The translations under genes and the position numbers were made by a program. From Anomaloglossus baeobatrachus (taxonomy: Eukaryota; Chordata; Amphibia; Anura; Aromobatidae): 64,000 bases of DNA. The notes beneath the pieces are model-generated. The model saw nothing but the letters and a program-made list of their open reading frames with translations, was not told where the DNA came from and made no database searches. Below, piece after piece: positions 47,801 through 56,800 of this stretch. Location of the stretch: NCBI RefSeq assembly GCF_048569485.1, contig NC_134354.1, forward strand, positions 88,140,142 to 88,204,141. The letters run 5' to 3'. Position 1 is the first letter of the stretch; the number at the start of each line of letters is the position of its first letter.

Positions 47801-50800
47801 TACCAACGATTCACCCCCTGCTGCGAAATCGCTGATCGATGCCGAACAGCTTGGGCCATTTCTGGTTCGTTGGAGTCCTGCTGGGCTGCATGAATCTGTA
47901 TGTTTGACACCATATTAACGATTTCGTTGACGACCTAGATGAGATGCACGAAGGCGTGTTGTTGCGTCCCCGTTTCCGCGCCCCTCTCTGCACCGATTGG
48001 TTAGCTCCAGGTGCAGGTGCGGCTTCGATCCGAAAAACACACCAACAAAGCGACCGGGTACAATGGACGAAGGAATCAGGGTGGAGACGCAGGTTCTATC
48101 TCAAAGCAAAGCGCAAAAGAAGTGACAAAGGGTGACGCGATCCAAAATTTAACCGCTAGATACGCCCCCTGCATGCCCAATCAGAACGCAGTATTGGCCA
48201 CCAATGAAAGCGGAGGGGGGTATGGAAAAGGCGACGCAAATGCACGCCTACGTGACTCACTGCATTTTACTACGCCCCTAATGGGATTGGAATCGTTAAC
48301 ATAGTTGCTGTGTGACAGGGTCCCAGCGATTTGAAAGATCGTTATACAGGACGCATGCTCGTTCATAAACTCGTTATGTGTGACACCCAACATGCGATTT
48401 CAACAACGACTCATAAACGATCCAGAAAGTGTGACGTAGTAGCGATCTCGTTCACGATCTCGTTATGTGTGACTGGACCTTTAGAGCTGGTGGTAGATAT
48501 GGAATGGAATTTTTTCTGTGAGTTGATAACACTAGCAATGGCGTCACAGGATGTCACCCTGAAAGAGGGGAAGGTGTCAGTCAGAAGGGACCTTTAGTGG
48601 TGCCATGGATCTGACTTTATCTTGTATTTTCAATGCTAGAAGCTGCGTACCACAGTGTCTGATGGTGTTATTGATATGAGTACATGTAACCCGGTGTTTT
48701 GCACATTTGGTGAGTGTGGGTGCAATGAGTGCACAAGGGTCAGAGCTGAAGCTTGGCTTTCTTTCACTCAAGGAAAAAGGTCCTATATACTGAACTCACA
48801 TTATGTCTTAATACCCCGGCTCAGGAAAGGTGGTTTGTTGGCACTGTCCTGACACACGGCATCCAGGGCAAATGCTTTGGTTGCTCCCCCCTAGCTTAAC
48901 CCCTGCTTTGGCAAACTTGGCTCTGATGTTCTTCTGGATGGAGCAAAGTGAGAAGATATAAAGGATATATAAAGGATATGTTTGGGATCAAGTGCCAGCT
49001 GGACTTGCACGTGTGGAGAGTCCCCCGATGATACTAGAAGAAGAAACAACTACTTGGACAGCCATATAGTGCCCTGGAAAAAAATATAATGGTGAGGATC
49101 ATCTCTTGTTGATAAGATCCTTGGGCATATCACTGCAGAGCTACAGTAAGTTACAGTACAAGGCTGTGTGTTTATTTGTCACCAAAAAATTTAAGCGGTT
49201 ATCCACTATTACGACAATCCCTTCTGATTCCATATGCTTCCTCCAGGTAAAATAAAAAAAACAACACTCACCTCCTGTACCAGCGTTGTTCCTTAAGTGC
49301 CGTAGTTCGCGTTCCCGGGGCTCACGTGATATTGTCCGATCAGTCCTGACTTCTGCCTTTCAGCCTCAGGACACAGAAGTAATCAATAGGCAGCGAGCGC
49401 TTTTCCGAAGGCAGGAAGACCGAAGCCGTAGCGGATTAGAATCGGGGCTCGCGTAACGTCACAACATCAAGTGAGCCCCAGGTACGTGAACCGTAACACC
49501 TGAGGAACGGCGCTGGTACAGGAGGTGAGTATAGGCTTTATTATTCTACCTGGGGGAAACGTGTGGAATCAGAAGGGGTTGTCTTACTAATGGACAAACC
49601 CTTTATGTAATTGTATCTTACTATGAAACGTCATTACAAGTGCTGAGTAAAGTTATCTATTCTGTGTGAACTTTTTTCTGACTTGTTTACTGATTGAAGC
49701 ACCACACTCATTATTTGAGCTGTGTTATTGGGACATTGGATTTTTAGACAAATCAGCCAAAAGAAAAACTTGATTAGGGCTCGCTCTTACTTGCGTGATG
49801 GATGAGTGTAATGCAAGAAAAAAAATTACATTGCACTCTCACCAATGTTAATAAGGCAGTGCTGATCTGTGAGTTTTTTCTCCGCTGTAATCGACCTGAG
49901 GAAAAAATTTGCATATACAGTTTTCTCCAATGCTCAGAGATGCTAAAATAGCCAGTTACCACTGTGCATATGTGTTTAATCTAAAGCACAGTAAGACTAG
50001 ATAGAGTATAACGATACCAAAATACCAGTGATGTATAGAAATAGCAGCATGTAACACCAGCAGGGACAGTAATCCGCTGGGGTAACTAGTAGAAATCAAA
50101 GGCCAAACTATTAGCTTGCCGTTGCGATGTCTGTTTCCCCGTACATTACGATATATCTAGCGGTATTTACCGCGTAAATAACAGCATCACCTTTCCATAA
50201 AGGAGCGGAGGTGACGTTTGGAAGCTCCGACGTCACTTCCGGTCTGGCCGAAGCCGATTTTGCATAGCAACGGAAGTGGCGCGTCATGACACTGTTGCCG
50301 CTTCCGTTTAGGCTGATTTTTCTCCCGCGCAGGAGCGGAAGTGACGCTTGACAATCTTAACGTCACTTCCTCTTTGGCCGCGCGGTTCGCGTCATATTTG
50401 TGAGATAGCGGCATTTACCGCGCGATCATTGACGTCAGTCCGTCTTGTATCTCCCCGCGTTTGAGCGGAAGTGATGTCACACGCTCTTTGTCACTTCCGG
50501 TTTGAACACGCGGGCGTTTTCCTGCCACGTGGACAGGAAGTACCCCTTAAGTGGTAGTGGTATCTACACATAAATAGACACTTTTAAGGTGGCTGTATTG
50601 CTTTACATCTCAGTACTCCTGGGTCATTGTACTTGGAGGAGTAACTGGGAATACTTTTCAGACGACTTGCCCTTTACTCCTGGCCATTGATGTCGGTCTG
50701 TCTATTTCACGAAAGCCATACTTACTAAGGTAATTTAGGTATTTGTGTATTTATTGCTTGACTAAGATTGCATGTTTTTTGTCTTTTATTCACTTCGTTT

Positions 50801-53800
50801 TCTGGATGTCACTGTATGTCCGATCTTATGGGAAACCAATCTTTTTTCTTTCTAGATATATAACCTATGGATATCATGAAAAATTTGGTTCTTCTTTTCC
50901 CCTGATGAACCCCTAGGATAACTTCTATAGGGGGGAAACGCGTCGGGATTTTGAATTATCACCAGTGACCTCAGCAGATAAGTTCCCTGCTGGGAGTATT
51001 TGTTGTATTCCTTTGCATCACTGGGACACTAGTATCTCAATATCACCTTATTGGGACCTTTGATTTCTACTAGTTACCCCAGCGGATTACTGTCCCTGCT
51101 GGTGTTACATGCTGCTATTTCTATACATCACTGGTATTTTGGTATCGTTATACTCTATCTAGTCTTACTGTGCTTTAGATTAAACACATATGCACAGTGG
51201 TAACTGGCTATTTTAGCATCTCTGATCATTGGAGAAAACTGTATATGTATTCCCATTTTTTGAGGCAATGACATACTATTGACTAGTTGATATTGCCTTT
51301 ACTTTCCTTATTTTAAGGATAAGTGGTACTTGGGTTACGAACTTATTGGTGACCAATTTTTGACAATTGACCTATTGACTACTGTGCACCTTTATCTCTT
51401 GGTGGTGGGTTCATGCGACTTGCGGGTCAAAGGGACAGCTTAGGGTAAGCCGACGAGGAGCGGGGGGTACCCAATACCTTAAGGTGCACCTCCGCTGGTA
51501 GGTAGCTATAAGGGAGGGAGAGATCAATCCATGATACATCCCTTAGGTGAATAGGCTATCAATTTATCTCCAGACATACTTGGAGCCATGCTACCTAGGG
51601 CTCACTTACTAATATTATAATTACAATAGCCCCTTCCCTCACCAGCTGGTTTGAACACCTCTTGTCCTCTTACTCACCTCACGTGACTAATTAAAGACTT
51701 TCTTTAGATATAAGAGTTATTATGCTCTGTTCTTTGAGCATTTTTAATACAATACCATAATAAATATTGCTGTTTTTAGGAGTTTTTCTTTTGGTTTTTC
51801 TCTCATGTACACTCCTTGTTTATAATAATTTTTTTTTGGTTTGGTTGAAAAAATTTGCAGCATGCTGCTTTATGGCCTTGAGTTTCGGAAGTGAGATGCC
51901 AATGCAAGTCAATGGGTGTGAGAAAAAAAAAACAGATGGTACACGAACTATCAGTATGCCATCCTTTTTTTACGGATACAGTATCTTTCTGTAGGACAGA
52001 ACACTGTAAATGGTCCAGTAAATTATTGTAGAATAATAACTGCTGAGAAAAAAACTCATGTCATATGGATGCTAGGCGAGAAAAAAAATCACACACTTGC
52101 ATAGCACTCACATGACACATGTAACAAATGGATTTCACACGCTCAACTTTTCTGGATAACAACAGGATCGATTTTTTTTTTATTTTTATACACAAGTGTG
52201 AGATTACAATAAGAGGCAAATTAGATAAAGAGAATTAGAGCCACATCGTGGAAAAATGAGTTTGAGACTGTGTTATATCATCGTGACCATATATTTGGTT
52301 TCCAGTCCCAGAGCAGATTTTTTTATTTACTTTTCAAAATATTTTATATAGTATTTTATCTACCCAGTCAAGGACGGACATGTCATTGGTGGAGCCTGTG
52401 CGGTCGCTCAGGCGCTCAAGAGGCTGGGGGGCCCATGTCTGCCTCCAAAGTAGGTGGGATTGTGCTTTTTAATGAGCTTTTAGGCTGCCAAGGGCCCATG
52501 TATTGTTCTTGCACAGGGGCCCTTTTCTGTCTGTGTCTGCCAGAGTACCGAATGTTATTAGAAGGTACATGCAGACACTATTGATCTGTATCAGCTAATA
52601 TTAGATGGGAATTACCATATTAACTTTGACCCAGTAAGTCTAAAACGGTCTATTGTTGTTAGTGCATTAAAGGGAACCTGTCAGTTTAGAAATGGTATAA
52701 CCAGTGGGCGCCATGCCATAAAACAGAAGGAGCTGAAAACATTAATATAGAAGTCTCTGGGAAACGCTTCAGTATAACTTTTAGTTTATGCATTGAAATC
52801 CCTCCTTATTCTAGGAACAGAGGTCTGGTAGTTGGGCCACTTTAGTGATTGGCAGTCGTGCCTGTGTAAGTGTGTGTACCGGGATGCCCGTCACTCACTG
52901 ACTAGAACTGCCACTGAACCTCTTTCACCCAGAATGAGCAGTGATTGCAATGCATAAAATACAAGTAAGGCCTAAGCCACATGGCATGAAAATCGGTGCG
53001 AGTGGAGTGCGATAAAAAAATCGCATTCCACTCGGACCAATATTAGCCTGTGTGTCAGCACACATGAGAAATTATTTTCTCAGCCCTAATCGGACCGAGA
53101 AAACAATCGTAGCATGCTGCAATTGTAATGCGAGACTCTTTCTCTCGCACCCATTCAAGTGTATGGGGCGAGAGAAAAATCGCACTGCACTCGGTACACC
53201 GGTGTACTGCGAGTGCAGTGCGAGAATGGCAATAGCCAGCTACGGAGGAGAGAGGGAAATAAATCCCTCCCTCCCCTCCTCAGTGCCGGCCCACCCACCG
53301 CAGCTGAGGTCCGCTCGCATGGTCGGACCTCAGTCGCAAGGACACTCGCATGATACTCGGCTCTGCTGTACTGCAAGCGTGATCCGAGTGTCATGCAAGG
53401 GGATTACAGTAATCCCCGTGTGGCCCCAGCCTTAGGGTACAGTTCCACTTGCAATTTTCACAGACGAGTGTGTGGCACCACTGAGGTATTGTATCTGACT
53501 TAAGATGCAATGCTTTATCCTGGGTCAAGAAGGAGTTAACCACTGGTGTTTGTTTCACTTACACAAAATCCAGCCAGTGAGTCAGACAGTTACACAGGAA
53601 GCCAGATAGTCTGGGGAATTCCTGGTTGCTAGTGTAACCACCAATTAGTCATCCCAAAGGTGGGGGCTGTCTGAGGAAGTAGGATCACACAAACAGTTTC
53701 AGTTTAGAATAGTCTGAGACTCGAAATAACCTGGTCGCTAGAAGGCGTGCTTCAGAGCTCTTCTAGTTAGAACCGGGTAGACTGGAAGAGGGCGATAGGC

Positions 53801-56800
53801 AACCGGTGGAGATAGTGAGACAGAGGAGAACATGGTAGCTGGAGGTTGAGCTTTACCGTTCCCACAGTGCCAGCGCTGACAGGGTGCAGAAGCCCTAGGG
53901 CAGATTAAACTCTATGTTGTCTGCCAGACTCTGCAGGGGATGGGGATTTCAAATCCCATCGCCCACCACCCATTTTCCCAGAGCACAGTGGCACAGGGTT
54001 GGGATTGCAGTCAGGCCCCACGGCGAGGATCCACGCCACCTGCAGGACACTTAACAGAGACACTGGGGTCCCCAAGCCGCTTCAAGACACAGGGATCCAC
54101 AACCAAGCGCAAGGAAGGGAGGTCTCACACTCCACAGACACCTGTGATTACCTCTGACTTACCCAGGACAGGCTGAGGCCCATCGTGGCAGAGAGCGGAA
54201 CCTCCGGGGGCATCTTACCAACTGAGAGTAAAGAGAATGTTGAACCGCAGCCCCCTGTGTCATCCATGTCTTTGCCGGCGCCATCGCCCCGCACTTCGGC
54301 GCTCCTGTGGACCTCTGCCCTTGTTATCCACTCGGGGCCCACTCCGCCTGTGGGGAGCAACACCATCCCAGCTGCCATAACACCTGCCCCGGTGAGGAAT
54401 TCTGCAGCAGCGGCTACTCCCTGGCCGCATACCACAGGTGGCATCAAGACAAACTTTCCCCAACATCCCGCTTTCCTCACCATTTACTGTACGCATCGGG
54501 GCAACGGAACCAGGCAAGGCTACCCATAACATCTCCTGACCCGACCCAAAATGGCCCAGCAACGAGTAGAGTAACCACCTGCCCCGTGGGGCGCTACAAG
54601 TGCAATCTGATAAAACATCGGACTGCACTTGCAGCAGTGTCAATCAATGAGGCAGTGTCCTTCTGCTATTTTTTCCTCAGCTCTAATTGTGCTGAGGATC
54701 AAATCACAGCATGCTGCGTATGGCTGTGTAGATCGCACCAGACTTGCTGATGCAAGTCTATGTGTGCGAGAAAGCTATTGCACGGCACAACATATGCATG
54801 TCACACGGATGCTTAGTGAGAAAAATTTACACACTCGTACGGCACTCGCATGACACTTGCATGTCATACGGATGCTAGGCGAGAAAACAAAAACCGCGTA
54901 CTCGCATGACATATGTAAGACCATACGCATGGCACTCATCCCACTTTTTTTGACGAGTATCAGAGTGATTATTTGTATGGAAGTGGAATCGTACCCTTAT
55001 ACTGAAGCTTTTCCCAAAAGCCTTTATATCTGTCAGTTCAGAGTCTTCAGCTCTATAACATGTTACCCACAGATTGCAAAAGAATTTCCAGGCTGACCAA
55101 TTCCCTTTAAAGTGGTGAGCCACTTTTATTACTCTCTTATTTATAAAGATTGGATTGGCAAGATTGGTAATTTTGACATCCTATCACTGATATTTGGTGT
55201 AACCTTCATGGAGTTCTACTAAAGCTATATATGCATTTCCTCTGATCTCATTGACAATAAAATGAAGATTGCAGGAACTGAGACATTAAGGAGGAAATTC
55301 TTCATCTGATTCTGCTAATGTAAGGGGATGCTGCGCTCTGAAGGGCCCGCCCTGAAGACATCAATTGTCGCCACAAGACAATGGTGTAAATAGTGTTGAT
55401 GTGAATAGTGTTTTGATGCTTATTTTATGTATGTGGCCATCTAGTGGCTAGTTTTGGGTGCTACTCCTTAACAAGGTATTGGCGGATGCCTAGCGATAGG
55501 GGCAGTGAGATAGTAAATAGTTAAGAATAATGGAGGTGTTAGAGCTAATATATTCATGCAGAGGCAAAATAGACAGAGAGTTGAGTTAGAGTCAAGTTGA
55601 GAAAAGTTGTGTGCAAGCCTGCTGAACACCAGAGGCCCAGAGACGGGGGTGGTTGTGGCAAGGCCCAAAACCAGTATTGGAGACTCAAGCACAGGACAGG
55701 ATAGCAGAGTATCCCTATCCCACCGTAGTGACTACCAGACCTCAACCCGGGCAACTCTGGTCATAACTGTTTCCAGCAGTACTAGTCCTATAGTGGAGAG
55801 CTGGCATAGAATTGGTTGAACAGGTTGGCATGGAGAAACCGAGTAGATGAGTTTTGTTCAATGGAGGTCACAAACTGCTAGCAGGAGCGGAACTCCAAAG
55901 GTTGAAGGTGACCATGGCCGTGCGAGATTATATGACTTTACTGAGTGGAACCATGATGTCAGATAGTGAGGAGAACAGTGGAAAAAAAGCAGTAGTATCA
56001 GGAACCATGTAGCAGTCTGCAGTAAAAGTGTGCTTTAAAGTCGAATGTTGCATATCTACGATGTTCTGCCAACAGTATTGATGAGAAAGAAATAATGTGC
56101 GTAATTATTTGTAAATGACTGTTGAATGAGAACAATGCATCTCTGACCCTTAATCCCAGGAGGGACATTCCTGATTCCAACGATAGCCTGAACAGAGGTA
56201 TAGCTTGCAGATCCAAAGTCCAGACACCCCAGCAGGAAGCCCGCCAACCACAACCCCTTCCTCGTTGCTCTGTGGAGGGGACTGGGGCATGGTCCAAGGA
56301 GAGTGGCAGAGCCGTAGCAGAGGGAGCCCCTCACCTGCTATCATGTTGGGGCCAGGCCCACGCCCACAGCCACCCCTCTTCACTGACACCCATGTTTTTA
56401 AATAATCTAAAGATTCTCATCATAAATGAGATTTTAAGGCCTAACTTTTAGATCTTTCACCGATGTAAGCTGTTTGTGACACAAAAATTTAAGAAGCCCT
56501 TCAAGCAGAGATATGCTTTCCTTGGAAACAATGGAGATTATAAAGTAACCTGATGTTGCCCTCTGTATATTTGGGGTGTCCATCACGCACCATTGGTGTT
56601 TGTTCTATGCAGGGGGAATTCATTGTGCAACAGATTAAGCAATGATTCATGTTTCCATTATAAATGGAAGCTGCAACAAAACTGTGAACAGAGCCTTGTT
56701 TCCTCCACACTCCTCTCTGGCACCTTTTACGATTGCTACTTCTGATAATTGGCACTAGAAGAGTCAATTTGTTTGCTTAATTTCACTGAGGAGCTTTGCA

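Larger units (their letters stand above)
49914..51846 (+). mobile_element. Retroposon with inverted 5' arm, hammerhead and 13-bp target duplication
   Basis: The 13 bases gaaaaaatttgca flank it (49901-49913 and 51847-51859). The first about 195 bases (49914-50110) are the inverted complement of 51060-51253. Between them lie a GC-rich array of GGAAGTGACG-type boxes (50200-50540) and a hammerhead motif (50898-50948). About 590 bases follow the right arm, ending in a T-rich tail. No long reading frame. An inverted leader copy, hammerhead and variable target duplication are typical of Penelope-like elements; the class is inference. Confidence 0.6.
49777..52212. repeat. MITE interrupted by a hammerhead-bearing retroposon
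   Basis: Left part 49777-49913 (TTA, then GGGCTCGCTCTTACTTGCG) and right part 51847-52212 ('gcagcatgctgc ... acacaagtgtgagatt') form one MITE of the 'cacacttgcg' type once the insert 49914-51846 is set aside. The right limit is approximate. Confidence 0.6.

Noticed and set aside
54148-54750. Proline-rich frames on both strands
   Set aside because: They lie within a solo LTR that has a clean 4-bp target duplication.
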